Shown: positions 1-7,948 of the stretch, piece by piece | Layout of the letters: each line of letters begins with the position of its first letter | Numbering within the stretch: position 1 is the first letter of the stretch | Virus record (IMG/VR): IMGVR_UViG_3300003771_000090 | Location: 1 to 64,000 of that record | Strand: one strand, 5' to 3' | DNA: 64,000 bases | Source: a virus | The notes under the pieces: generated by a model | Database searches by the model: none | What the model saw: the letters and a program-made list of their open reading frames with translations, nothing else | What the model was told of the DNA's origin: nothing | Made by a program: the position numbers and the translations under genes

Positions 1-1023
1 ATGGCTTCCTTCCGGAAGGTCAAGAACGGCTGGCGCGCCGAGGTCTATGTGCAGGGCACGCGCGACTCCAAGAACCTGGACACCAAGGCCGAGGCCCAAG
101 CATGGGCGTCGCAACGGGAGACCGAGCTGCGCTCGATCAGCGGCGGAATGGGGAGCAAGACCCACACCGTTGGCGACGTGCTGAAAACCTACGCCGAGAA
201 GGTGAGCTCAGCCAAGAAGGGCGAGCGGTGGGAGGTGATCCGGCTAGACCTCATTGGCGACATTGTCGTGCTAGGGCGGAAGTTCGGAGACATCAAACTG
301 GTGGACCTCCAGCCCGCCCACATTGCTGCCTGGCGCGACGTCAGGCAGCGTGGGACGGACGAGCAGCCGGGAATCGCTGGCGCTTCGGTATCCCGCGAAA
401 TGTCCCTAATGTCTCACGCCTTCAAGGTGGCGCATGAGGAGTGGGGCTGGCTGACGCACAACCCCATGAAGAACGTCCGGCGCCCGCCCGACTCGCCGCC
501 GCGCGACCGGCGCATCTCAGACAAAGAGATTGAGGATATGACCCTGGCCTTGGGCTACTACGAGGGGCATCCCGTTTCGTTGTCGTCCCAGCGTGTGGCG
601 GTGTCGTTTCTGTTGGCAATCGAAACGGCCATGCGCTCTGGCGAGTTGCTGGGCCTGACCTCGCACACCGTCGATCTGGAGCGCCGGGTCGCTCACCTTC
701 CGATGACCAAAAATGGCGGTGCCCGGGACGTGCCGCTGTCCACGCGCGCGATTGAGCTGCTGAAGATGCTGCCGAAGGTGAAGGACGGCGAGCCGCTGTT
801 TGCGTTGCCGGCGGCCAGCCGCGATGCTCTCTTCCGGAAGGCAAAGAAAAAGGCCGGCATTGCCGACCTGACATTCCACGACACCCGCCACGAAGCCATC
901 ACCAGGCTTTCGACGAAGCTCGACGTGCTCGCGCTGGCCCGGATGACCGGGCACACCAACCTCAGCGAGCTGCGGACCTACTACAACGAGTCGGCGGCCG
1001 AGCTCGCGCTGCGGCTGGGCTAG
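1..1023 (+). CDS. int: Tyrosine recombinase integrase of prophage A
   Basis: This 340-residue protein catalyses site-specific integration and excision. The catalytic set of the tyrosine recombinase family is visible: Arg212 in ETAMRSGELLGL, the HDTR box with His293 and Arg296, His318 in the GHTN motif and Tyr327/Tyr328 near the C-terminus. An N-terminal AP2-like arm-binding segment and a SAM-like core-binding domain (about 55-160) precede it. By eye it is about two thirds identical to the integrase at 41280-42287, which suggests the same attachment target. Its stop overlaps the convergent Xis-like gene. The start is the first base of the window, so its promoter and att site are not visible. 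Confidence 0.95.
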   Translation: MASFRKVKNGWRAEVYVQGTRDSKNLDTKAEAQAWASQRETELRSISGGMGSKTHTVGDVLKTYAEKVSSAKKGERWEVIRLDLIGDIVVLGRKFGDIKLVDLQPAHIAAWRDVRQRGTDEQPGIAGASVSREMSLMSHAFKVAHEEWGWLTHNPMKNVRRPPDSPPRDRRISDKEIEDMTLALGYYEGHPVSLSSQRVAVSFLLAIETAMRSGELLGLTSHTVDLERRVAHLPMTKNGGARDVPLSTRAIELLKMLPKVKDGEPLFALPAASRDALFRKAKKKAGIADLTFHDTRHEAITRLSTKLDVLALARMTGHTNLSELRTYYNESAAELALRLG

Positions 1024-1322
1024 TCCGGCTTGCGGGGGCGGCCCATCTTGCCGCCCTGGTACGACTCCACCCACTTGATGACCTCGATGGCCTTCCACCG
1101 CGGCTGAGCCTTCCCGAGGCTGCCGGGGTTCGGGAGGCGGATCGGTACCGGGAAGCCGGGCACGTTCACCACGCGCTCGCGCACCACCTTCGCGGGCCGC
1201 TGCAGGTATTCGCCGATCTCTTTCGTCGACCACAACTGCGCCTCGATCGGGATGTTCGCCATCGGACGGATTCTCTTGTCCAGCTCTTCAATGATGCGGT
1301 CGAGCAATTCTTGTTCGCTCAT
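1020..1322 (-). CDS. AlpA/excisionase-like DNA-binding protein
   Basis: A 100-residue protein with a short acidic helix followed by a MerR/AlpA-type winged helix (LWSTKEIGEYLQRPAKVV at about residues 31-48) and a basic GRPRKPD tail. It lies convergent to int and overlaps its stop by four bases. Position and fold suggest a recombination directionality factor or AlpA-type regulator; this is inferred. A relative occupies the same place next to the second integrase (42312-42620). A GGAG eight bases upstream supports the start. Confidence 0.8.
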   Translation of the reverse strand: MSEQELLDRIIEELDKRIRPMANIPIEAQLWSTKEIGEYLQRPAKVVRERVVNVPGFPVPIRLPNPGSLGKAQPRWKAIEVIKWVESYQGGKMGRPRKPD

Positions 1323-1325
1323 TTC

Positions 1326-1394
1326 TCACTCCAAATTCCAGGCCTTGCGTGTTGTTTCGATGATGCGTTGTGCTGCAGCGGCGAAGTCCGTCAT
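1326..1394 (-). CDS. Tiny coupled ORF (22 aa)
   Basis: The ATG overlaps the stop of the upstream gene in an ATGA junction, and the ORF ends just before the Shine-Dalgarno of the Xis-like gene. The product is an Ala-rich amphipathic peptide ending in WNLE. Support is only the tight coupling pattern, which is repeated throughout this operon. No function is recognised. Confidence 0.4.
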   Translation of the reverse strand: MTDFAAAAQRIIETTRKAWNLE

Positions 1395-1996
1395 CGATAC
1401 GCCGCCCTGAATGCGTCGTGATCGGACTGGCATACCCAAGCGGTGTCGCCCTCGCCGAACTTGTACTTCGCTTGATACTGGCCACCGGGGAAGGTGAAGT
1501 GGGCGACGCTATGGCCGTCTTTGGCCTCTAGGCGGTCGCTGTACACATTCACATGGGTAACCGTGCTACCCGGGAACTTGGTTTCGACCAGTTCAATCAG
1601 TGCCGCCTGGGCAGCCTTCCGCGCGCGCCTCTCCGCGCGCTCCATTGCTGCGCATGACTGACTGCAATAGACCATCTGCCCAACTGCGACGGCGCCGAGG
1701 TCGGACGCATCGAAGTCGGGATCCGGCTCTGCATCCTCCATGTCTTCATCTACCTGGCAACCGCAATGTCCGCACTCGTAGTGCCAGCCAGAGGCAATCA
1801 ATGCCAGCGGCGGCACTGGACCCGGAGCAAACTGATCGAGATCGGGTTTGCGGCGGCAATGGTCGACGTCTTCCCAGTCGCACCCCATTTCCCCGGCGCC
1901 CTCGCGGCGCGCACTTGCCGAGTTGGTTGCGTAGACGATTGTCCAGTTGTCGCCGCCGTCATAGACCTCGTAGGCCTTCAGGGGTTTGGTATCCAT
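1391..1996 (-). CDS. Cysteine-containing phage protein, unknown function
   Basis: About 201 residues. The start at 1996 is chosen over the upstream ATG at 2038 because a strong GGAGG sits seven bases before it. A central cluster (CGHCGC near residues 74-79, then CSQSC about 40 residues later) looks like a four-cysteine zinc knuckle. An Arg/Ala-rich helix and a beta-rich C-terminus follow. It belongs to the leftward early operon of prophage A. No defined family is recognised. Confidence 0.7.
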   Translation of the reverse strand: MDTKPLKAYEVYDGGDNWTIVYATNSASARREGAGEMGCDWEDVDHCRRKPDLDQFAPGPVPPLALIASGWHYECGHCGCQVDEDMEDAEPDPDFDASDLGAVAVGQMVYCSQSCAAMERAERRARKAAQAALIELVETKFPGSTVTHVNVYSDRLEAKDGHSVAHFTFPGGQYQAKYKFGEGDTAWVCQSDHDAFRAAYR

Positions 1997-2076
1997 AATT
2001 CCTCCAGCGGATAGGGCGAGTTCGTCATGGATGTTCATGCTAGGATCGCCCCACGAACAAAGAAGAAGGGGGCACC

Positions 2077-2373
2077 ATGATTCCTGGACCGAGCGTAAAG
2101 CTGGCGGCATCTCCTGACATCGGGGAGGGCGGGCTCACTCTGTACCTCACGGTTACGAGTGGCGAGCGCGATTGGAGCTATAGCGGATTCGCAACTAGCG
2201 AAGGGCTTGCGAAGTTTGGCGATCCCTCCAACTTGGAAGCAATTTTCGAGAGCAAGAGGCTTTTCTTTTGCGGAAAGGCGCTGGAGCTGTGGAAAGCGCA
2301 GCCTGAGTCTGCCAAGTACATGATCACCGCCGACAACGCCGAGGCGGGCGGTGGTTTTGTGAATAACGGCTAG
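2077..2373 (+). CDS. Small orphan protein on the opposite strand of the early operon
   Basis: A 98-residue ORF reading against its neighbours, preceded by AAGGGGG. The composition is protein-like (TLYLTVTSGERDWSYSGF) with a probable beta-rich core, more convincing than the overlapping minus-strand frame. It may be a separately transcribed accessory gene. No homologue is recognised, and an opposite-strand gene inside a leftward operon is unusual. Confidence 0.5.
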   Translation: MIPGPSVKLAASPDIGEGGLTLYLTVTSGERDWSYSGFATSEGLAKFGDPSNLEAIFESKRLFFCGKALELWKAQPESAKYMITADNAEAGGGFVNNG

Positions 2374-2389
2374 TTTCACGCTCCGCCCC

Positions 2390-2647
2390 TCACTTGATCG
2401 AGTGCCGGCGCACGCCGGTGATACCGGGAGGCAGCGCCGGGCCCTCGGAGCCGTCGAGGAAATCGGCGTTGGACTGACCGGTCACTTTCAGGTAGTCCAC
2501 CTCCACCTTGGCACTGTCGACCAGTACCCGAGCGACGTCGGCCACTGCGCGAGCGCGATCGACCTCCATCGGGTTTTCCCGGTTCCTGAGATCCGATAGG
2601 GTGGCCAACAGGTGTTCGCGCACGGTGGCTATGTTGTTTGTGCTCAT
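2390..2647 (-). CDS. Hypothetical phage protein (85 aa)
   Basis: A mainly helical protein (residues 1-60) with a Gly/Pro-rich end. The start overlaps the stop of the upstream HNH gene by an ATGA junction, so it is translationally coupled in the leftward operon. Residues such as VARVLVDSAKVEVDYLKVTG suggest a small helical oligomer or DNA-associated protein, but function is unknown. Confidence 0.65.
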   Translation of the reverse strand: MSTNNIATVREHLLATLSDLRNRENPMEVDRARAVADVARVLVDSAKVEVDYLKVTGQSNADFLDGSEGPALPPGITGVRRHSIK

Positions 2648-3330
2648 GACTGATCCTCCTTCGCCTCACGGGCAATGCGATTAACCTGGCGCGTTATGGC
2701 GCCCTTGAGCTGCACAAGCTTGGCCAATTCGGGCGACCTGCTGCGCGGGTGGTTTCGACGGAGTAGTTCCGCTCGACTCACCAGCTCGAGCGCATCCAGC
2801 GTAATTAGCGTGGCGTCGGTGGTGTGCCGTCCAGGCAGAAACGCCACGGCGTGCCTCGGAGGGATGGGTCCGTTTGCGGCTTCCCACACTAGGCGATGTA
2901 CAGCAACCCATCGGCGAGCCGGCACGATGGAGGGATCGTCTGTGACCTTACGCTCCAGGTAACCATCCTTCGTGATCTTCTCGCTACCGATCGGCACGTA
3001 GTTCCGGTTTGCCGCCCCGCGCCGCTCACCTTTCTTGAACTGATTGGGGCGGCAGTTCGGATGCTGCCCGGACACGCCCTTCGTTCCCTTATTCCAGGAG
3101 GCCTGGCCTTTCGTGAAGCGAGAGGCAGCGCCACGAACGCCATCCAACCGGCCTGCGTCGGGGCCCGCCAGGTACTCTGCAGACTTCCGCAAGCCCATGC
3201 CGATGGCCTTGCCATAGACGGAATGAGTTGGGCGGCCCAGCGCGGCAGCAATGTCCGCAGTCGGGCTGTCCGGGTAGTGCTCACGCAGTACTTCGAGCTC
3301 GACATCAGTCCAGGGCTTCCGCTTGTTCAT
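2644..3330 (-). CDS. HNH homing-type endonuclease
   Basis: A 228-residue protein. Residues 1-50 form a SANT/HTH-like module (WTDVELEVLREHYPDSPTADIAAALGR pattern) used in phage HNH proteins for DNA recognition. The C-terminal half carries the HNH fold (VHRLVWEAANGPIPPRHAV) followed by an Ile/Leu-rich helix and a basic tail. It is embedded in the early operon with 1-4 base overlaps at both ends, so it is maintained with the phage rather than freshly inserted. The ATG at 3330 is preferred; the upstream GTG at 3333 is less likely. Confidence 0.8.
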   Translation of the reverse strand: MNKRKPWTDVELEVLREHYPDSPTADIAAALGRPTHSVYGKAIGMGLRKSAEYLAGPDAGRLDGVRGAASRFTKGQASWNKGTKGVSGQHPNCRPNQFKKGERRGAANRNYVPIGSEKITKDGYLERKVTDDPSIVPARRWVAVHRLVWEAANGPIPPRHAVAFLPGRHTTDATLITLDALELVSRAELLRRNHPRSRSPELAKLVQLKGAITRQVNRIAREAKEDQS

Positions 3331-3959
3331 CACGAACCCCTTTTCTCGCTGGCCAGCGGGGCCTGGGGCTGGAGCATCCAGTGCGTAGGGCCGCCATCAA
3401 AATCGCTGATCGGGATGTTGTAAGGCCCCACCCACCCGTCAGAAAGACCGTGCCAATCGCTATCGCACAGCGAACCCATCTCCCCACAGCAGTGATGTGG
3501 GAGTCCCCAATAGCAATCTGGTTCGCGACGGGCGAATTCACCGCCGATCCAAAGATCGACGACCGTCCCATCCTTCGGCGCCGTCTCGATCGGCTGCCAA
3601 CCTTTGGACGCTTGGGTGGCGAGGGCGCTGATGATCTTCGGGTGTTTTGCGATATGGTCGAGATCAGGATCGACCAACTCGTTCTTCGGGTTCAGAAGCA
3701 CCGTCAGACCGAATGCAGCCCGGAACAGGCCACCGCGTTCGTCGGCACGCAGCAGCATTGCCACCGCGTGACGGCAATGGTCAGGATCTTCCTCGTCGAA
3801 GAATTCGTCGTCGGGTTTGTCTTCGCCACCGTCATCGTGCTGGAGTTCCGGCATCCAGCCTTTGGCCATGGCTTCGATGATGTTCGCCACATCGAGCATC
3901 GCGCGCATGTCGGCCTCGTCCGCCTTTGCGACCTGTAGTTGGACTATTTGCTCAGCCAT
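3330..3959 (-). CDS. DUF551-like phage protein
   Basis: About 209 residues. The C-terminal part has the signature GWQPIETAPKDGTVV followed by a Cys/His/Trp-rich stretch ending in THWMLQP, typical of DUF551-type small phage proteins. The N-terminal 110 residues are acidic and helical. Function in the family is not established. It overlaps both neighbours in the leftward early operon. Confidence 0.65.
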   Translation of the reverse strand: MAEQIVQLQVAKADEADMRAMLDVANIIEAMAKGWMPELQHDDGGEDKPDDEFFDEEDPDHCRHAVAMLLRADERGGLFRAAFGLTVLLNPKNELVDPDLDHIAKHPKIISALATQASKGWQPIETAPKDGTVVDLWIGGEFARREPDCYWGLPHHCCGEMGSLCDSDWHGLSDGWVGPYNIPISDFDGGPTHWMLQPQAPLASEKRGS

Positions 3960-4278
3960 TACCGACCTCCGTGCTGATCTGGATCTCTCGACGGACTTCC
4001 ATAGCCATCTTCAGTACCGCGGCGCGCTTCTCTGGCGATACCTTTGCCACGATCTCCCGTGCCAGGCGGATGGCGAAGTCGATGCTGTCGCCGCCGGCGA
4101 CACGCCAACCGCTCTCGATATGCGATACGGCATACAGAGGTGCATCACCTGCGTTGACGAGCGCATGGACAGCGCAGGAGCCAACCGGGAATCCGGGGAT
4201 GTCAACGACATCGCCGATCACTTCTTCGAGGTAGCTCAGACCGGATAGCGGATCCTTGCAAGAAATGTGAAATCTCAT
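3952..4278 (-). CDS. Hypothetical phage protein (108 aa)
   Basis: A compact alpha/beta protein with an N-terminal strand (MRFHISCKDPLSG) and C-terminal helices. It overlaps the start of the downstream gene by eight bases. I do not recognise the family; context is the early leftward operon of prophage A. Confidence 0.6.
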   Translation of the reverse strand: MRFHISCKDPLSGLSYLEEVIGDVVDIPGFPVGSCAVHALVNAGDAPLYAVSHIESGWRVAGGDSIDFAIRLAREIVAKVSPEKRAAVLKMAMEVRREIQISTEVGNG

Positions 4279-4287
4279 GGTCAGCTC

Positions 4288-4794
4288 CTAGTCCGGCTTC
4301 CGGCCCGCTGCGTAGCGGCCCTTTGGCACGTGCTTCCACCATTGGGAGGGCTTCCCTTTGGCGCCATAGTCGAAAGGCGTGAACACCTGGGCGTTGCTAC
4401 CCTTGTCGCGCAGGAAGCCCCACACCTTCACGTCCTTGGCCGGCACAATGAACAGCGACCAGACTTCGGGCGGCGTGTGAACGCCTTGCAGCGGGCCCGG
4501 GCTCAGGATCACGCGATGGAACGTGTCGCCGGTCAGGAAGTTGAACCAGTGCACCTGGCGGAGGCCTCGGCGGGTGGACTCGTAGTACCAGCCGCGCAGG
4601 ATGAACGACACGGCCCAGCGCCACGGATGGTCGTGCAGGCCGCGATCGGGATCGGAGCCGACGAAGCGGTGCAGGTAGATGCGGATCCCGAGGAACGCGC
4701 ACACGAAGTAGCGCTCCAGGTAGGGGCAGCCGGCCTCGCTGATGATCTTGCAGGGGCGTGTGGCTGAATAGGCGAGCAGCAGGCGGCGGATCAT
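4288..4794 (-). CDS. Cupin-like phage protein
   Basis: A 168-residue protein with LHDHPWRWAVSFILRGWYYE, a His-x-His plus Glu arrangement typical of cupin metal sites, and a later HRV...WSLFIVP strand that could supply the third ligand. Similar small cupin-like proteins occur in phage early regions, but their role is not defined. The start overlaps the upstream gene by ATGA. Confidence 0.6.
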   Translation of the reverse strand: MIRRLLLAYSATRPCKIISEAGCPYLERYFVCAFLGIRIYLHRFVGSDPDRGLHDHPWRWAVSFILRGWYYESTRRGLRQVHWFNFLTGDTFHRVILSPGPLQGVHTPPEVWSLFIVPAKDVKVWGFLRDKGSNAQVFTPFDYGAKGKPSQWWKHVPKGRYAAGRKPD

Positions 4795-5102
4795 TGAAAC
4801 AGTCTCCCGTGGATCTCGTCGAGCTTCTCCACTTCGTCGGCGGTCAGGTCGACGATGCGGCAGTGCTTGACCTTCTCTTTGAGGCCTCGCACGAAACTAA
4901 GCTCGTCCATGCGGAGGCGGCGCTCGTCTACCAGGCCAACCAGGCGATCGATCATCGTCGCAGTGCTGACGATTCTCATTGGGAAGTCTCCTTCTGCAAT
5001 CCGCTGCATCCAGCGGTGGTTTGCGTAAGCCGCCACGCCGAGCGCCACGAATGGGGCAATCAGGGCCGGGGCTGCGGCGAGGGCGGTAATCACGGTTGGC
5101 AT
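4791..5102 (-). CDS. Small membrane-anchored hypothetical protein
   Basis: Residues 5-28 form one hydrophobic segment (Ala/Leu/Ile/Val-rich), followed by a soluble region with charged helices (RIVSTATMIDRLVGLVDERR). It is probably an inner-membrane protein of 103 residues in the leftward early operon. Function unknown. Confidence 0.55.
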   Translation of the reverse strand: MPTVITALAAAPALIAPFVALGVAAYANHRWMQRIAEGDFPMRIVSTATMIDRLVGLVDERRLRMDELSFVRGLKEKVKHCRIVDLTADEVEKLDEIHGRLFQ

Positions 5103-5110
5103 GGCGATGA

Positions 5111-5425
5111 TTAGGCAGCCATTTCCAGGGGGAAGAGCGTCGGGACGTCTTCGGGCTCACCGATGAGGTGGCCGTTGATGTCCGACATTGCGTAGACGCC
5201 ATCGGAACGCATCCACTGGATACGGGTTTCTCCATTCGGCCCGGCGCCTCGGAACAGTCGGACGGGCGAAGCGAGGATCACCGCGCGGTCGCCGTCGTAG
5301 CTGGAGTCGGCCACGGTGAGTGGAACGGCGATCTTGATGTAGGCAAGTTCCAGCGCATCCATCTTTGCCACGTCGCCGCGTCTTGCCGCCTTGGCTGCTT
5401 GCCGCTTGAGTTCGTCGATAGTCAT
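5111..5425 (-). CDS. Hypothetical phage protein (104 aa)
   Basis: The N-terminus has a basic amphipathic helix (DELKRQAAKAARRGDVAKM), followed by a beta-rich domain. It lies between the sliding clamp and the membrane protein gene in the same operon. No family recognised. Confidence 0.6.
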   Translation of the reverse strand: MTIDELKRQAAKAARRGDVAKMDALELAYIKIAVPLTVADSSYDGDRAVILASPVRLFRGAGPNGETRIQWMRSDGVYAMSDINGHLIGEPEDVPTLFPLEMAA

Positions 5426-5438
5426 GTCAGAGTCCTCG

Positions 5439-6578
5439 TTACACGCGAAGGGAGGTGAGAATGCCGCGCCAGCTACCGTCCTGAAGGAGGTAGACGGAGA
5501 AGTCCTGCTTCTCCTTGCTGGCCCACGAAAGCGCGACGTCGTCTGTTTTCACCTGGCCGAGCAGGCGCAGGAGATTCGGGCCGTCGAAAGAGTTGTCCAG
5601 GTGCGCTTCATCGCTACGCGCCTTGATGGGAATGTCGGCGTCGACGGCTTGGGTCCCGTCGGTGATCGTGATTGCGCAATCGGCGCCGTCCTGCTCGAAG
5701 CGGATCACGCCTTTCTGGTCGAACACGCGATGCAGGGGGCAGATCTGCAACAGCTCGTCGCGCGAGAACGTCACGAACTGGTCCGCCTTGGGGATCATCC
5801 GGCGCCAGTCGAAGTACTTGGCGCCCTGGTGGCCACACTCGATGCGGATCCCGTCCCGGCTGCCGACAATGTGCTTTTCGTAGATCTCGAACCGGGTGGC
5901 GCCGACCTTCGAGAGGAGATCAGCGCCATCAGCTGCAAGGCAAACGCCGAAGGGGGCAATGGTTTGCCCAAACTCTGCCGGAGCGACCTGCAGCGAGTTG
6001 GCAGCAAGCATGAAGCTATCGCAGCCAACCATGTGCACCGCCTCGCCATCGCACTCGATCCAGAGGTTTCGCAGGATGGGCTTGTCATGGCGGAACATCC
6101 CAGCCACCGCGAACGACACCGTCGGAATCAGTTCCGTGAGCCCCGGCGCGTCGAGCACAGCTATGGGATCGCCCTCAATCCTTGCCTCGGGGAAGTCCCG
6201 CCCAGGCAGTGACGGAATGGTCAGGCGGCAGGATCCAGCACGCGCAATGACTTTCGAGTCCTTTGCCGTGAAACTGACGTCGTCTGCAGTCATCCCGACC
6301 AGAGCAGCGATCTTGTCGGCGGGCAAGCAAATGTCGATGCGGTCGCCGTAGATCTCGGCCGGAACCGTCGCCCGGACGGTCATGTGGGTGTTTGACCCCG
6401 TGAATGTCACGGCCTGGACTTCCTCCGTGGCCTGCAGCCTGATGTGGGTCAGGATGTTTAGCGGCGATTTGGACGGTGCAGCCTGGCTGGCGGCCTTGAA
6501 GGCCTCGCTCAGGTGCTTTCTCGTTATGGTGAGCATCAGCGACTCGGTGTTCGTTGGTTTGGTCTTTGGCTTGGCCAT
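5439..6578 (-). CDS. Phage-encoded DNA polymerase III beta (sliding clamp) homologue
   Basis: A 379-residue protein with the length and three-repeat organisation of bacterial DnaN: an LTITRKHLSEAF start, the VTFTGSNTHMTVRA strand, LPADKIAALVG, an SLPGRDFPE turn and C-terminal LLQDGSWRGILTSLRV. Bacterial clamps encircle DNA and tether polymerase; they end in a short PM(R/K)L-type tail, replaced here by LTSLRV. It lies in the early leftward operon. It may displace or supplement the host clamp during phage replication. An internal ATG (Met15) is an alternative start. Confidence 0.85.
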   Translation of the reverse strand: MAKPKTKPTNTESLMLTITRKHLSEAFKAASQAAPSKSPLNILTHIRLQATEEVQAVTFTGSNTHMTVRATVPAEIYGDRIDICLPADKIAALVGMTADDVSFTAKDSKVIARAGSCRLTIPSLPGRDFPEARIEGDPIAVLDAPGLTELIPTVSFAVAGMFRHDKPILRNLWIECDGEAVHMVGCDSFMLAANSLQVAPAEFGQTIAPFGVCLAADGADLLSKVGATRFEIYEKHIVGSRDGIRIECGHQGAKYFDWRRMIPKADQFVTFSRDELLQICPLHRVFDQKGVIRFEQDGADCAITITDGTQAVDADIPIKARSDEAHLDNSFDGPNLLRLLGQVKTDDVALSWASKEKQDFSVYLLQDGSWRGILTSLRV

Positions 6579-6586
6579 GGCGGATC

Positions 6587-6700
6587 TCAGTGGAGGCGGA
6601 CGTATTCGAGGTCGCCGTTAGGCAGCAGGCGGCCGCTCAGCTTCCAGCCCTTGGCGCGCATCTCGCGCACGTGGTCGAGCATGAAGACGTCGTTGTTCAT
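6587..6700 (-). CDS. Tiny hypothetical protein (37 aa)
   Basis: The ATG overlaps the stop of the upstream small membrane ORF (ATGA) and is preceded by GGAGG. The product has an REMRAKGWKLSGRLLPNGDLEYVRL core, with a helix and hairpin. It looks like a genuine mini-protein of the early operon. Function unknown. Confidence 0.55.
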   Translation of the reverse strand: MNNDVFMLDHVREMRAKGWKLSGRLLPNGDLEYVRLH

Positions 6701-6822
6701 GACTGCCTCCAGATAGGGGTGGCGGTGGGCGAGTCCGGATTGAACGCGGCATAGAGGCCGGAGAGGGCGATAACGCCGATGGCGGTACCGACCCAGAAGG
6801 CGATGGCGCGGAGGAGCTTCAC
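6697..6822 (-). CDS. Tiny single-pass membrane protein (41 aa)
   Basis: A GTG start overlaps the upstream stop (GTGA), and the stop overlaps the next ATG (ATGA). The product has one membrane segment, about residues 6-27 (AIAFWVGTAIGVIALSGLYA), and a short polar tail. The two coupled junctions make it credible. Function unknown. Confidence 0.55.
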   Translation of the reverse strand: MKLLRAIAFWVGTAIGVIALSGLYAAFNPDSPTATPIWRQS

Positions 6823-7109
6823 GACTGCACCTCGAACATGTCGAGGGTGTTCGTGTCGCGAACCGGCTCGGTCTGCGGAAGAAGCTCGGACAGCCGGGTC
6901 TCGCCGTCACCGCCGTAGGGCAGCGCATGGGCATCCCACCCTTGCGGCAACTGGTCGAGTCCTTTGATCTCCCCCACGGCTTCAACTTCAGGATCGCTGT
7001 CACCGCAGATGTCGCGCTTGTCGTATTCCGCAGCGCTGATGGCTTCCATCTCGTTCTCGGCCTCGACGACGGCGATCCAGCGCAGTTCCACCTCGAAGTA
7101 CCTGGTCAT
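6819..7109 (-). CDS. Hypothetical phage protein (96 aa)
   Basis: An acidic protein starting MTRYFEVELRWIAVVEAENE, with a beta-alpha-beta start. It is coupled at both ends in the early operon by 4-base overlaps. Family not recognised. Confidence 0.6.
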   Translation of the reverse strand: MTRYFEVELRWIAVVEAENEMEAISAAEYDKRDICGDSDPEVEAVGEIKGLDQLPQGWDAHALPYGGDGETRLSELLPQTEPVRDTNTLDMFEVQS

Positions 7110-7339
7110 GCGGCACTCCCCGTGGCTTCGGCGATGACGGCTGCTCCAGCGGCCTTGCAGGCGGGGCTGAGGCGGGCGGCGGCGGTGGCATTCCGCTCAC
7201 CCCACACCAGGCGCTGACTCACGCTCATGAGCTGTTGAGCGTTACCGATGATGATTTGGGCCAGCTGCAGCTCGCGCAACAGCTTCTCGTGGTCATTCAC
7301 CACGGCGGCCTGGCGCTGGGCGGCTTGGTCGGGCGTCAT
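7106..7339 (-). CDS. Hypothetical helical phage protein (77 aa)
   Basis: The start at 7339 (MTPDQAAQRQ) follows GAGGG and is preferred to the upstream in-frame Met. The protein is mostly one long helix plus an Ala-rich tail. It is coupled to the downstream gene by four bases. Function unknown. Confidence 0.5.
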   Translation of the reverse strand: MTPDQAAQRQAAVVNDHEKLLRELQLAQIIIGNAQQLMSVSQRLVWGERNATAAARLSPACKAAGAAVIAEATGSAA

Positions 7340-7343
7340 GGCT

Positions 7344-7445
7344 TCAGCCCTCGCCGCCAACGCGGACGGATTGAACGCCGACGACCGACACAATGATCGT
7401 CACCAGCGTCCAGACCATGATTCCGATAGGTACGAGCAGTTCCAT
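7344..7445 (-). CDS. Tiny single-pass membrane protein (33 aa), first gene of the leftward early operon
   Basis: An ATG with AGGAGA six to nine bases upstream opens a 33-codon ORF whose product is nearly all hydrophobic (VPIGIMVWTLVTIIVSVVGV). It is the first gene after the operator-like repeats at 7484-7520, so it would be the first product from the leftward promoter. Function unknown. Confidence 0.5.
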   Translation of the reverse strand: MELLVPIGIMVWTLVTIIVSVVGVQSVRVGGEG

Positions 7446-7483
7446 CCCGTGTCTCCTGCAAAGAGTGATTGCACGGGAGGAAG

Positions 7484-7520
7484 TAAAGCATGCTTTAAAC
7501 AGGAAAGCAAGTATGCTTTA
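7484..7520. promoter_or_regulatory. Operator-like palindromes upstream of the leftward early operon
   Basis: A perfect 14-base palindrome TAAAGCATGCTTTA (7484-7497) is followed by AAAGCA-AGTA-TGCTTT (7504-7519). Related sequences lie between the repressor and cro genes at 8760-8775. This is the position expected for the left operator of a lambdoid phage. Confidence 0.6.
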
Positions 7521-7533
7521 TTTCATGGGGCGT

Positions 7534-7749
7534 TCAGTCATCGAGGACACGATCCAGAACCTTGGTCATTGCCTGGGCGGAAAGCCGCCTAGACGTCGTG
7601 AAAATTCCGTTCAGCTCGTACGCAAGTTCTCCAGTCGGCAGCCTTTCGATGACGATCGTGTCGTGTTGTTGTTCTGCGTCACCACCCCCTCCACTGCACC
7701 TTCGACCCTTCCTTTCCCTGAACGCAAGCAAATCCAGTACATCACCCAT
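7534..7749 (-). CDS. Small hypothetical protein upstream of the left operator (71 aa)
   Basis: The start at 7749 (MGDVLDLLAFRERKGRR) has GGAG upstream. The sequence includes a beta hairpin IERLPTGELAYELNG and a C-terminal helix. An AATGCTTTAA half-site, like the phage operators, lies just upstream at about 7802-7811, suggesting shared control. Function unknown. Confidence 0.5.
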   Translation of the reverse strand: MGDVLDLLAFRERKGRRCSGGGGDAEQQHDTIVIERLPTGELAYELNGIFTTSRRLSAQAMTKVLDRVLDD

Positions 7750-7900
7750 TGGGCTGTTCTCCGCTGCCCGCCGTGTTATCCGGCAGTGATCAGATGAGCA
7801 CAATGCTTTAACGCGTTTGGAGTAGCGCCCACACCCCCATTTGGTTGGAGGCAGTAGTGTTTGTGGGGAATCTGGCAGATGCGTTTGCCACGGCCGCGCA

Positions 7901-7930
7901 AAACAAAAAGCCCGCCATGTGGGCGGGCTT
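7901..7930 (-). terminator. Rho-independent terminator for the leftward repressor-side transcript
   Basis: Read on the minus strand, a 9-base stem AAGCCCGCC/GGCGGGCTT is followed by TTTGTTTT. It lies just past the stop of the gene at 7949-8203 and would end the repressor transcript. Confidence 0.75.
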
Positions 7931-7948
7931 ATAGGGCGCAGTGGGAGC

